Part shown: positions 1-7,758 of the stretch, in pieces | Numbering within the stretch: the stretch's first letter is position 1 | Layout: each line of letters begins with the position of its first letter | NCBI GenBank assembly: GCA_022394755.1 | Contig: JAGFCA010000163.1 | Location: 1-41,961 of the forward strand | DNA from: Candidatus Poribacteria bacterium | GTDB taxonomy: Bacteria; Poribacteria; WGA-4E; WGA-3G | Length of the DNA stretch: 41,961 nt | Reading direction: 5' to 3' | Position numbers and translations under genes: made by a program | Notes under the pieces: model-generated | Database searches by the model: none | What the model saw: only the letters and a program-made list of their open reading frames with translations | What the model was told of the DNA's origin: nothing

Positions 1-900
1 GAAGTTGATAGTCATCCTGTCGCAACAAAGAACAATTTTTTCTGGTCTGTACCAAAAGAACGAAATCAAGAAACTGTGTTAAAGTATCAGGAAAAGTACG
101 TCGATAAACTTCTCTCTGAGACATTACCTTATGGACATATACTCTACTGTATGGATAACGAGACTGCAGTTACACCAGCATGGGGTGAATATTGGTCAAC
201 TTACATCAAAAAACGTGCCACTGAAGTAGGAAGAGGTGTTGAAACGACAGAGAGTTGGAATCCATGGGAACTATATCATGAACAACATCGAAATACAAAA
301 GAACATCCTGAGATTTATTCTTTTTGCGATATATCACAGAATAATATGCAGAAACGACAAACGCATTGGGATAACGCACAGAAATATAGATCTGATCTTT
401 CACCCATCCGCCCAATGAATAATGTTAAAATCTACGGTGCAGACACTGGGAAATACGGCACAACACGAAATGGATTGGAACGGTTCTGGCGAAATATATT
501 TGGTGGACTCGCATCAGCACGGTTCCACCGCCCCCCAAACGGACTCGGTTTGACTAAGACAGCACAAACAAGTCTCAAAAGTATGAGAATGATTACTAAC
601 GAAATTGATGTTTTTAACTGTGAACCCAGCAATGAATTGTTATCCAACCGAGAAGAAAATGAAGCGTATGTAATAGCAAATCCAGGTCAAGAATATGCCG
701 TATATTTCCCTAAAGATGGTTCGGTCGATCTTGATCTAAGTGTCGATAAAAAACCAGATGCAAAAACGGTTAAACTCAGATGGCTAAATATAGCCAAAAG
801 CGAATGGAAACTTGAGAAGGAAATACCATTCAAGGATAACATCACATTAACCCAACCCACTGATTCACACTGGGCAGTTTTAATAAAGATTGAGAAATAG
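1..900 (+). CDS. Glycosidase-like protein with C-terminal collagen-binding-type domain (5' end outside the window)
   Basis: The reading frame is open from base 1, so the gene starts upstream; a GTG at 76 is internal. About 299 residues are visible. The motif 'YCMDNET' near visible residue 50 has an Asn-Glu pair like the acid/base site of clan GH-A glycosidases. It is followed by 'YSFCDISQNN'. The last ~80 residues ('EAYVIANPGQEYAVYFP') resemble the putative collagen-binding domain that often closes DUF4038-type glycoside hydrolase-like proteins. A role in sugar-polymer breakdown is inferred; substrate and secretion cannot be judged without the N-terminus. It ends with TAG, 25 nt before the ATP synthase promoter, and is probably a separate transcription unit. 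Confidence 0.7.
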   Translation, partial: EVDSHPVATKNNFFWSVPKERNQETVLKYQEKYVDKLLSETLPYGHILYCMDNETAVTPAWGEYWSTYIKKRATEVGRGVETTESWNPWELYHEQHRNTKEHPEIYSFCDISQNNMQKRQTHWDNAQKYRSDLSPIRPMNNVKIYGADTGKYGTTRNGLERFWRNIFGGLASARFHRPPNGLGLTKTAQTSLKSMRMITNEIDVFNCEPSNELLSNREENEAYVIANPGQEYAVYFPKDGSVDLDLSVDKKPDAKTVKLRWLNIAKSEWKLEKEIPFKDNITLTQPTDSHWAVLIKIEK

Positions 901-924
901 ATAAATGTAAATTTCTGTTAATTT

Positions 925-953
925 TTGCATTCTCACTATTCTTGTAGTATAAT
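925..953 (+). promoter_or_regulatory. Sigma-70-type promoter of the ATP synthase operon
   Basis: A -35 box TTGCAT (925-930) is separated by exactly 17 nt from a consensus -10 box TATAAT (948-953). Transcription would start near 960, about 50 nt before the preferred atpZ start at 1010. It lies in the only sizeable gap before the operon and points the right way. No operator was recognised beside it. Confidence 0.7.
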
Positions 954-1009
954 TTACACCGTTGCTTAACTGGTAATTCTAACTCAATAGTAGTATGGGA
1001 GCAACACTT

Positions 1010-1303
1010 ATGTTTAAACGCCGTTTAGACCAAATCAAACATGAAAATATTGGAATGTTTGACCTCGCTTCTATAGGAATTACACTTGCACTTGCTATCA
1101 CTATCGGGTTTTTCGGAGGAAAGTGGATAGGGGGAAAATTAGGTAATCCTGACATTGGATCTTACATCGGTTTTGGCATTGGAGTTGCCGCGGGATTCTT
1201 AGAGATGTTCCGCTCTGTCGCACGCTGGAACCGAAAACTGGAACGCATAGAGAAACAACAACGGGATGAAGCACAAAAAATACAAGACATTAGAGAAGAA
1301 TGA
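1010..1303 (+). CDS. atpZ: AtpZ/AtpI-family ATP synthase accessory protein (97 aa)
   Basis: A small protein with two membrane helices of the AtpZ (ATPase_gene1) type, encoded just before Fo genes in many bacteria and linked to Fo assembly or Mg2+/Ca2+ supply. The core 'GMFDLASIGITLALAITIG' is followed by 'FFGGKWIGG' and a second glycine-rich helix, then a charged tail. An ATG at 995 is possible, but GGGAG at 997-1001 lies 8 nt before the ATG at 1010, which makes 1010 the better start. It ends with TGA, overlapping the next start as ATGA. The core is closely matched by the C-terminal part of the next gene. Confidence 0.82.
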   Translation: MFKRRLDQIKHENIGMFDLASIGITLALAITIGFFGGKWIGGKLGNPDIGSYIGFGIGVAAGFLEMFRSVARWNRKLERIEKQQRDEAQKIQDIREE

Positions 1304-2007
1304 GGGTTAATGTAATCGGGGAACACCCTTTTCTTGACAAAGGAGTCGTTTATAATATAATGACTGCCGTATTGAAAGTTGAAGACAAAACTATTCAGAA
1401 TATTTATTTTTGTCTGTTCACTTTTACCATTGTTAAAATTATTGAAGCAATGTTAAGGGGTGAAAATTCATTACTTCCCGCTTCAACACTCCCGCATTTT
1501 CTAATCAACAGTACACTTGGGTTCGGTCTATTCTGGTCTAATGAATATGCAACTCGACACCTTGATCTTTCCAATAATACTGAGCCAGCAAAACGAAAAC
1601 GTCGGATGGTTTCCATTGGAAGGTATACGGGACTCGGGGTTATTTTCTATTTCCTATTTAAATCCTTGATTACTTCAACAGGTATCATCTTTGGAATCTT
1701 CGTCATATCCATAAATTACATAGCTTACTTTGTAGTAAATCGTTCCCAAAGCAAATTAGGTGAAAAAAATAATAGGTTTAAAGTAAAGATGTTCGATCTC
1801 GCTTCTCATGGATTAATAGTAATCCTCGCCATTTGTATTGGTTATTTCGGTGGAAGCTGGATCGGTGGATCTGTGTACAGCATTGAATTTAGTTCAATTA
1901 TCGGACTGGCACTCGGAATTGTTGCTACGATTGTTATTGGCTTACGAGTTCATAAACAACGTATGACCGTACAACAAATATATGAAACTAAAGAAGATTG
2001 TTATTAA
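1300..2007 (+). CDS. AtpI-AtpZ fusion protein (235 aa)
   Basis: Two ATP synthase accessory modules in one chain. Residues ~21-150 resemble AtpI, with hydrophobic helices and 'SIGRYTGLGVIFYFLFK', matching 'ALGKYTIIGLLFYFLFR' in the next gene. Residues ~161-220 repeat the AtpZ core of the previous gene ('MFDLASHGLIVILAICIGYF', then 'GGSWIGG'). The start at 1300 overlaps the preceding stop (ATGA), suggesting coupled translation. An in-frame ATG at 1360 (MTAVLKVEDKTIQ) aligns exactly with the start of the downstream AtpI and may be the real one, though AGGAG lies 14 nt before it. It probably acts in the membrane during Fo assembly. Duplication of an atpZ-atpI pair followed by fusion would explain the arrangement. 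Confidence 0.78.
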   Translation: MRVNVIGEHPFLDKGVVYNIMTAVLKVEDKTIQNIYFCLFTFTIVKIIEAMLRGENSLLPASTLPHFLINSTLGFGLFWSNEYATRHLDLSNNTEPAKRKRRMVSIGRYTGLGVIFYFLFKSLITSTGIIFGIFVISINYIAYFVVNRSQSKLGEKNNRFKVKMFDLASHGLIVILAICIGYFGGSWIGGSVYSIEFSSIIGLALGIVATIVIGLRVHKQRMTVQQIYETKEDCY

Positions 2008-2055
2008 GGTTAAAGAACGCTTCAATGTTATACTGGCAAAGGATCACCTGACTAC

Positions 2056-2463
2056 ATGGGTTCGAAACTTGAATTTGGTGACCGATTTATCCAAAGAGTC
2101 TATATCCTTACTATTTGTCTCACAGTTTCGATTAGTATTGTACTCTTATTTCTCGATTATGAACTGCTCCTGAGTTTTCTCATTGGAAGTATTATAGGAT
2201 TAAGTATTCTATGGTCAATTGAGTTCTTTATTAAAAGTCTTGTAAAACCAGGTAAGACACAAAAAACAAAATATCTACTCGGTTTCATTGCACTTGGAAA
2301 ATACACAATAATCGGATTACTCTTTTACTTCTTATTTAGATTAGAATGGATAAATACCTTCGCTTTTGCTGGAGGGATAATATTAGTTCAGGGATCTATA
2401 ATTATTTTGGCAATTGGTTTAATGGTGAATGCTTTTAAAGGTATAGATCCTGATGAACAATGA
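2056..2463 (+). CDS. atpI: AtpI-like ATP synthase accessory protein (135 aa)
   Basis: A four-helix membrane protein of the AtpI type, directly before atpB as is usual. 'ALGKYTIIGLLFYFLFR' is the conserved basic-aromatic stretch entering helix 3. The protein is homologous to the N-terminal module of the preceding fusion, and both begin with a similar pattern (K-L-E/V-x-D-x-x-I-Q). AtpI is known as a chaperone for c-ring assembly. It ends in TGA. No strong Shine-Dalgarno precedes it (GGAT about 10 nt upstream), so coupling to the upstream gene is possible. Confidence 0.78.
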   Translation: MGSKLEFGDRFIQRVYILTICLTVSISIVLLFLDYELLLSFLIGSIIGLSILWSIEFFIKSLVKPGKTQKTKYLLGFIALGKYTIIGLLFYFLFRLEWINTFAFAGGIILVQGSIIILAIGLMVNAFKGIDPDEQ

Positions 2464-2522
2464 TAGTATATAAATACAAATAAAAGAAGGTTAATTAACC
2501 GCATATTAAGAAATAATACAAC

Positions 2523-3407
2523 ATGAAAAAAATATCGTTTATTTGCTTGGTTATTGCTATCTCATTCATAGCAGTAACGCAAACATTAGCAGCAGATGAT
2601 CCCTCTACAGATACATCTGAAGCTGATGAGCATGGTAAAACACCAATCCATCACTACGGTTATCGTTCTTGGTTCTCTCCAATATCTGAATTAATCCCTA
2701 ATGATATTTTTCCTGAACCGGTAAAATGGCATCAACCAGATTTAATTCCAAACACTCTGTTTGTAGTTCTATTTGTTTCTATTTTCTTCATATTAGTCAC
2801 ACGGAAATTAAAGCCTATTCCTGAAGGAAAAGGTCAAACACTATTAGAAATGTTTGTTGGAGGTATCACGGATTTTTTTGGTGGTATCTTAGGGGAAGAT
2901 GGAAAAAAATATTTACCTTTTGTTGGTTCATTCTTCATTTTTATTCTCTCTCTAAACTACATCGGACTCATCCCTGGTTTTCAAGCACCAACTGCAGACC
3001 TGAATACTACTCTTGCACTCGGTATAACCGCTGTTATCGGTGTTCAAATTATTGCAATAAAAGAAAATGGGGTACTGGGTTATCTCAAACACCTTATTGG
3101 GAATCCATCTTGGTTAGGATTTCTAATGTTTCCAATTGAGGTAGTTGCTCAATTATCACGCGCAGGATCACTTGCTATACGTTTATTTGGAAATATATTT
3201 GGTGAGAAATCAGTAGTTATACAACTTACTGTTCTCGGCGCAATATCAGTTGGTGGGTTTATTTTACCAATACCAGTTCAAGTACCGATGGTCTTTTTTG
3301 CTATGTTTGGAGGTCTTTTACAAGCGTTCGTTTTCACACTTTTAACAACTATATATATCGTGCTGTTTATAGAACACCATGACGAAGCGCATGATGCGCA
3401 CCATTAA
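2523..3407 (+). CDS. atpB: F1Fo ATP synthase subunit a (294 aa)
   Basis: The Fo stator subunit forming the ion half-channels next to the c-ring. The essential arginine lies in 'LAIRLFGNIFGE', followed by the C-terminal helices and a His-rich tail ('EHHDEAHDAHH'). The first ~24 residues (MKKISFICLV...TLAADD) look like a cleavable signal peptide, followed by an acidic, His-containing stretch of ~50 residues before the first true membrane helix. The length is typical of longer bacterial subunit a forms. It lies between atpI and atpE in the standard order. Confidence 0.95.
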   Translation: MKKISFICLVIAISFIAVTQTLAADDPSTDTSEADEHGKTPIHHYGYRSWFSPISELIPNDIFPEPVKWHQPDLIPNTLFVVLFVSIFFILVTRKLKPIPEGKGQTLLEMFVGGITDFFGGILGEDGKKYLPFVGSFFIFILSLNYIGLIPGFQAPTADLNTTLALGITAVIGVQIIAIKENGVLGYLKHLIGNPSWLGFLMFPIEVVAQLSRAGSLAIRLFGNIFGEKSVVIQLTVLGAISVGGFILPIPVQVPMVFFAMFGGLLQAFVFTLLTTIYIVLFIEHHDEAHDAHH

Positions 3408-3460
3408 TTTTCTATGCGACAAGTAATAACTTGTCTATTTCTGTCCAAGGAGGACATTTC

Positions 3461-3796
3461 ATGATTTACTTAGCAGTATTAGCATTTGGTGTAACCTTAG
3501 GTTTACCAATCGCAGTTATTTTTGCCTCAAGAGCACAAGGTGCAGCAACAAGTACTGCCCTTGAAGGAATTGCACGTCAACCTGAATCAGCAGCGAAAAT
3601 ACAAACGGCAATGATTATCGGTTTGGCTCTCATTGAATCACTCGTTATTTATGCATTGCTTATGTTCTTTCTTTTACTACCAAAACTACCAGGTGTTGAC
3701 GTAGATCCAAACACAATTGATGTACAAGAAGCAATTGAAGCTGCACGTGTTGCACCACAGAGTGACAGTGCAAATATTGAAATGGACAATCAATAG
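3461..3796 (+). CDS. atpE: F1Fo ATP synthase subunit c (111 aa), possible Na+-binding type
   Basis: The rotor-ring subunit: two helices joined by the polar loop 'ARQPE'. AAGGAGG (3447-3453) lies 7 nt before the ATG at 3461, fixing the start; an upstream in-frame TTG at 3431 is not needed. The ion-binding carboxylate is Glu59 in helix 2 ('ALIESLVIY'). Ser60, Tyr64 and Gln26 in helix 1 align with Gln32, Glu65-Ser66 and Tyr70 of the Na+-binding Propionigenium/Ilyobacter rings. Thr67 of those rings is Leu here, so Na+ coupling is only suggested. The protein also has an unusual hydrophilic C-terminal tail of ~35 residues, where most c subunits stop after helix 2. Confidence 0.93.
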   Translation: MIYLAVLAFGVTLGLPIAVIFASRAQGAATSTALEGIARQPESAAKIQTAMIIGLALIESLVIYALLMFFLLLPKLPGVDVDPNTIDVQEAIEAARVAPQSDSANIEMDNQ

Positions 3797-3814
3797 AAAC
3801 ATCATATCAAAAAC

Positions 3815-3846
3815 GTTGGGGCATCAGTAAAATTAACTGCCCCAAC
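3815..3846 (+). promoter_or_regulatory. Perfect hairpin in the atpE-atpF gap
   Basis: GTTGGGGCA (3815-3823) and TGCCCCAAC (3838-3846) form a perfect 9-bp stem with a 14-nt loop, 19 nt after the atpE stop. No T-run follows, so it is not a classic intrinsic terminator. A 3' stabiliser or processing element that raises atpE mRNA over downstream genes is a reasonable inference, since the ring needs many c subunits. Confidence 0.55.
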
Positions 3847-3870
3847 AATTTGACGTATTTTAGATTATTG

Positions 3871-3910
3871 CACGCTATAAATTAAAAATGAAATAATTAC
3901 ATATAGCGTG
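3871..3910 (+). promoter_or_regulatory. Second inverted repeat in the atpE-atpF gap
   Basis: CACGCTATA (3871-3879) and TATAGCGTG (3902-3910) are exact reverse complements separated by 22 nt, ending 25 nt before the atpF start. It could be an RNA hairpin or a protein-binding palindrome. It sits just after the 3815-3846 hairpin, so this 127-nt gap holds two perfect inverted repeats. Confidence 0.45.
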
Positions 3911-3935
3911 GAACTTTACATAGTTGAGACCGTTT

Positions 3936-4523
3936 ATGAAAAAAATATACTCATTTTGTTTCATTCTTATGTCCGTTTGTATAAGTAGTGCATTCGCAGC
4001 TGATGCACCTGCTGGCGGAGGGTTATTATCTGACTTGGGGATAGACCCAAAAGCTATATTGGTTCAAGCAGTTGGATTCTTGGTAGTCCTTGCATTACTT
4101 TGGAAATTTGTATTTGGAAAAGTCGGGGGACTATTAGAGGAGAGACGAACAGATATCACCACTCAGTTGGAACAATTAAAAACTGATCGTGAAGAATTAG
4201 ATCGTCTTACCACTGAAACACGACAACGTTTGAGTGAAATTGAAACTGAAGCACAGACAAAAATTCAAGATGCAATTGAACAAGGGAATTCTGAACGACA
4301 ACAGATTGTCGCACAAGCACGACAAGATGCTGAAGAAGAGATCACAAGAGCCAGAGCAGAAATACAAAGAGAAAAAAATGAAGCTATTTCTGAACTCAGA
4401 GGTGTCGTCGCAGATCTCGCTATTGATGCAGCAGGGAAAATCATCAGTGCTGAACTTACTCCTGAAAGACATCAGGATATCATTGATGCTTCCATAAGTA
4501 GATTGTCTGTTGATCCAAATTAA
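3936..4523 (+). CDS. atpF: F1Fo ATP synthase subunit b (195 aa)
   Basis: The peripheral-stalk subunit. After a signal-peptide-like start (MKKIYSFCFI...SSAFAADAP) there is one membrane helix ('ILVQAVGFLVVLALLWKFVF', residues ~42-62), then a long charged coiled coil ('EERRTDITTQLEQLKTDREE' onward). The ATG at 3936 is preferred over an in-frame TTG at 3924 because it puts the basic MKK at the start of the signal-like segment. No strong Shine-Dalgarno is visible. Subunit b normally has an uncleaved N-terminal anchor; a separate leader-like segment before it is a variant also seen here in subunit a. Confidence 0.92.
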   Translation: MKKIYSFCFILMSVCISSAFAADAPAGGGLLSDLGIDPKAILVQAVGFLVVLALLWKFVFGKVGGLLEERRTDITTQLEQLKTDREELDRLTTETRQRLSEIETEAQTKIQDAIEQGNSERQQIVAQARQDAEEEITRARAEIQREKNEAISELRGVVADLAIDAAGKIISAELTPERHQDIIDASISRLSVDPN

Positions 4524-4579
4524 TTTAACAATCCAGTTTTACTTTCATGGTTAAAGCAGTTAAAAGGTAAAAAATTATA

Positions 4580-5119
4580 ATGAGAGATATTCGTGTCGCA
4601 AAACCTTATGCACGAGCACTATACGAAGCTGCTGTTGAACAAGAGGAATTAGATTCTACTGTTTCCGATATTGATCAGATAAGAGAATTGACTGAAGAAT
4701 CGGACGAGTTTTCTGAATTTATCACTACACCTCTTTTATCTCCACAATTTAAGAGCGATACGTTTCAACAATTATTTGTTGATCATCTAAATCCACTCAC
4801 AATTAATTTTCTTAAACTACTTGCACAGAAGCAACGAGAACGTTATTTGGTTGCAATTATAGATGTATTTTCAGCAATTGTGGATGAAGCTGCTGGAAGA
4901 ATTGTTGCTAAAGTTAAAACTGCAACACCAATCTCACAAGAACAAGAACAACGACTTATTGAACAACTAAGTACATATTCAGGGAAACAGGTACGTTTAG
5001 AAACTGAGACTGACGAAAACATTCAAGGTGGATTCGTTGTTCAATTAGGTGATACAGTCTTTGATGCAAGTATAGCTACCCAACTACAACGTTTGAAACA
5101 ACAACTCGCAAGAGGATAA
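4580..5119 (+). CDS. atpH: F1Fo ATP synthase subunit delta (179 aa)
   Basis: The OSCP/delta subunit linking the peripheral stalk to the top of F1. It begins with the typical 'VAKPYARALYEAA' helix and ends with the conserved 'IQGGFVVQLGDTVFDASI' stretch followed by 'ATQLQRLKQQL'. Length and position between atpF and atpA are normal. The gap to atpF is 56 nt and to atpA 92 nt. Confidence 0.95.
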   Translation: MRDIRVAKPYARALYEAAVEQEELDSTVSDIDQIRELTEESDEFSEFITTPLLSPQFKSDTFQQLFVDHLNPLTINFLKLLAQKQRERYLVAIIDVFSAIVDEAAGRIVAKVKTATPISQEQEQRLIEQLSTYSGKQVRLETETDENIQGGFVVQLGDTVFDASIATQLQRLKQQLARG

Positions 5120-5211
5120 TTAATCATTGAATTTCCAGTTTGAATGGAATTGCATACGATTACCTAACTTGGTTTCACTATTGAAAATAGCGTTCCATAG
5201 AGGATAGAATT

Positions 5212-6792
5212 ATGGCAAGAGAAGTCCGACCGGACGAAATATCGAATATATTAAAACAACAACTCCAACAGTTTGAACAAGATGTGGACGTTTACGATTC
5301 CGGCACCGTGCTGGAAGTTGGCGATGGAATCGCACGGGTTCATGGACTTGCCAACGCTATGGCTAGTGAAATGATCGAATTCCCAAACGATATATACGGA
5401 ATCGCTTTTAACCTTGAAGAAGACAACGTCGGTTGTGTACTGTTTGGTGAAGACCATCTTATTCATGAAGGGGACACTGTAAAACGGACTGGTAGATTAC
5501 CCGAAGTTCCAGTTGGCGAACCCCTACTCGGACGTATCGTTGATGCACTGGGAAATCCAATCGACGGATTAGGTGATATACAGACTGATCATAGTATCCC
5601 TGTTGAAACAAAAGGGTTAGGTATTGTACAAAGACAACCTGTAAGCGAACCCTTATACACGGGTTTAAAGGCTATTGACAGTTTAACCCCTATAGGACGA
5701 GGACAACGTGAACTTATTATCGGTGACAGAAGAACTGGTAAAACCGCCATTGCTATAGATGCAATACTGAGTCAACGTAATACAGATGTATATTGTATTT
5801 ATGTCGCTGTCGGTCAGAAAGGTTCTACACTTGCTCAGGTGGCAAATACATTACGCGAACACAATGCAATGGATTACACTACCATCGTATCTGCCCCCGC
5901 AAGTGCTCCTTCACCCCTTCAATATCTCGCTCCGTATTCCGGTACTTCAATGGGTGAATACTTCAGAGATAACGGTAAACACGCTCTCATCATTTATGAT
6001 GATCTAACAAAACATGCATGGGCATATCGTCAAATGTCTCTCCTTTCAAGAAGACCTCCAGGACGGGAAGCATATCCGGGTGATGTTTTCTATCTACATT
6101 CAAGACTTTTAGAACGGGCTGCAAAGCTCAGTGATGAATTAGGTGGCGGATCACTTACTGCACTACCAATTATTGAAATCTTTGAAGGTGATTTAACAAC
6201 ATATATACCTACAAACGTGATTTCTATTACAGATGGACAGATTTATCTCACAACAGATCTTTTCAATAAAGGTGTGAGACCGGCAATTGATGTCGGTACA
6301 TCGGTATCGCGTGTCGGTGGTGACGCACAAGTTAAAGCAATGAAAGCAGAGGAAGTTGCAGGGACACTCAAATTGGATCTTGCAAGTTTCCGTGAAATCG
6401 CTGCTTTTGCACAATTCGGTTCTGATCTCGATGAAACTACACAATCTCTATTGCTTCGTGGGACAAGACTCGTTGAATTGTTAAAACAACCACAATATCA
6501 ACCCATGCCTGTTGAACGAGAAGTCGCCTCTATCTTTTGTGGGACAAATGGATATTTAGATGATGTACCTGAAGAAGAGATTGAACGATTTGAAACAGAA
6601 TTCCTACAATATCTTGATAGAAATAATGCAGAGTTATTGACAGAAATATCAGAAACAGGTGTATTGAGTGATGAGTTGCTTGAAACTCTACATGCTACAG
6701 TTAAAGCATTCAAAGAAAATTGGAGTGAAACACCAGCACAAACTCAATCTGAGGATGTGTCTTCTGACGAATCTACATCACAAGAGGGATAG
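5212..6792 (+). CDS. atpA: F1Fo ATP synthase subunit alpha (526 aa)
   Basis: The non-catalytic nucleotide-binding subunit of F1. The P-loop is GDRRTGKT at residues 171-178 (usually GDRQTGKT), preceded by the conserved 'PIGRGQRELI'. The alpha signature and arginine-finger region 'VSRVGGDAQVKAMK' is intact. GAGGA just upstream of the ATG serves as ribosome binding site. The C-terminus carries a ~20-residue acidic Ser/Thr-rich tail not found in most alpha subunits. The stop TAG is followed immediately by the atpG ATG with no spacer. Confidence 0.97.
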   Translation: MAREVRPDEISNILKQQLQQFEQDVDVYDSGTVLEVGDGIARVHGLANAMASEMIEFPNDIYGIAFNLEEDNVGCVLFGEDHLIHEGDTVKRTGRLPEVPVGEPLLGRIVDALGNPIDGLGDIQTDHSIPVETKGLGIVQRQPVSEPLYTGLKAIDSLTPIGRGQRELIIGDRRTGKTAIAIDAILSQRNTDVYCIYVAVGQKGSTLAQVANTLREHNAMDYTTIVSAPASAPSPLQYLAPYSGTSMGEYFRDNGKHALIIYDDLTKHAWAYRQMSLLSRRPPGREAYPGDVFYLHSRLLERAAKLSDELGGGSLTALPIIEIFEGDLTTYIPTNVISITDGQIYLTTDLFNKGVRPAIDVGTSVSRVGGDAQVKAMKAEEVAGTLKLDLASFREIAAFAQFGSDLDETTQSLLLRGTRLVELLKQPQYQPMPVEREVASIFCGTNGYLDDVPEEEIERFETEFLQYLDRNNAELLTEISETGVLSDELLETLHATVKAFKENWSETPAQTQSEDVSSDESTSQEG

Positions 6793-7674
6793 ATGGCTAC
6801 ACTTCGAGAGATACGACGACGGATTACAAGTATTAAGAACATTGAGCAGGTAACAGATGCTATGCGTGTGGTTGCAGCTGCTCGACTCCGTCGTGCACAA
6901 GAAAATATTACTGCCACACGTCCTTATGCTGATAAGCTTAACACTATACTTGCTCATCTCATTTCACAGATGGATACTCAGGAACAAGCACTTACACATC
7001 CATTGTTAGAAGAACGTGATCTCAAACATGTATGTGTAATCTCTGTTTCCGGAGACCGTGGATTGTGTGGAAGTTTCAACAGTAATGTCATTCGAACAAC
7101 AACCCAACGTATACAACATTATCAAGACGGTGGTGCAGATACTACTCTCATCTGTATAGGTAGACGAACACATGAGCACTTTACTCGGAGAGGGTATGAT
7201 ATGACGGATGGATATGTTAATATTTTTCGTCAGTTGGAATTCCAAACAGCAGTGGATATTGTTCACGAATTTGAAGAACTATATATTGATAAGAAAATTG
7301 ATAGAGTTGAGGTAATATATAACAACTTCAAATCTGCTATTCTTCAAACAGTACTTGTTGAACAACTCCTACCACTCGTACCTGAAGAACCAGAAGGGGA
7401 TACACTTTTTCTGGATTATATTTATGAACCGAGTCAGGTTGAACTTTTTGAGATGCTTCTTGGAAAACACCTTAACATGCAGATGTGGAAAGTTCTATTA
7501 GACTCAAACGCTGCGGAACAGGCAGCTCGAATGGCTGCGATGGAAAATGCGACACAAAAAGCAAAAGAACTTATTGACGAATTAATCCTGCAACGGAACA
7601 GAGCCCGTCAAACACAAATTACAACTGAAATATCAGAAATAGTTAGTGGTGCTTCAGCACAAGAAGGAAATTAA
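6793..7674 (+). CDS. atpG: F1Fo ATP synthase subunit gamma (293 aa)
   Basis: The central rotor shaft. The N-terminal helix 'RRRITSIKNIEQVTDAMRVV' and the C-terminal coiled-coil partner ('NATQKAKELIDELILQRNRA', then 'RQTQITTEISEIVSGA') are both conserved, as is 'SGDRGLCGSFN'. The start codon abuts the atpA stop, so translation is probably coupled. The length is typical. Confidence 0.96.
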   Translation: MATLREIRRRITSIKNIEQVTDAMRVVAAARLRRAQENITATRPYADKLNTILAHLISQMDTQEQALTHPLLEERDLKHVCVISVSGDRGLCGSFNSNVIRTTTQRIQHYQDGGADTTLICIGRRTHEHFTRRGYDMTDGYVNIFRQLEFQTAVDIVHEFEELYIDKKIDRVEVIYNNFKSAILQTVLVEQLLPLVPEEPEGDTLFLDYIYEPSQVELFEMLLGKHLNMQMWKVLLDSNAAEQAARMAAMENATQKAKELIDELILQRNRARQTQITTEISEIVSGASAQEGN

Positions 7675-7758
7675 TCCTTCTACACTGAGCAACCCAATTC
7701 TCGATTCGTTAGCAGCGCGATCGTAACTTATTACAACCATATTTAAAAGGAATCTCTT

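Noticed and set aside
1334..1356. TTGACA and TATAAT inside the start of the AtpI-AtpZ fusion gene
   Set aside because: The spacing is 11 nt, too short for a sigma-70 promoter.
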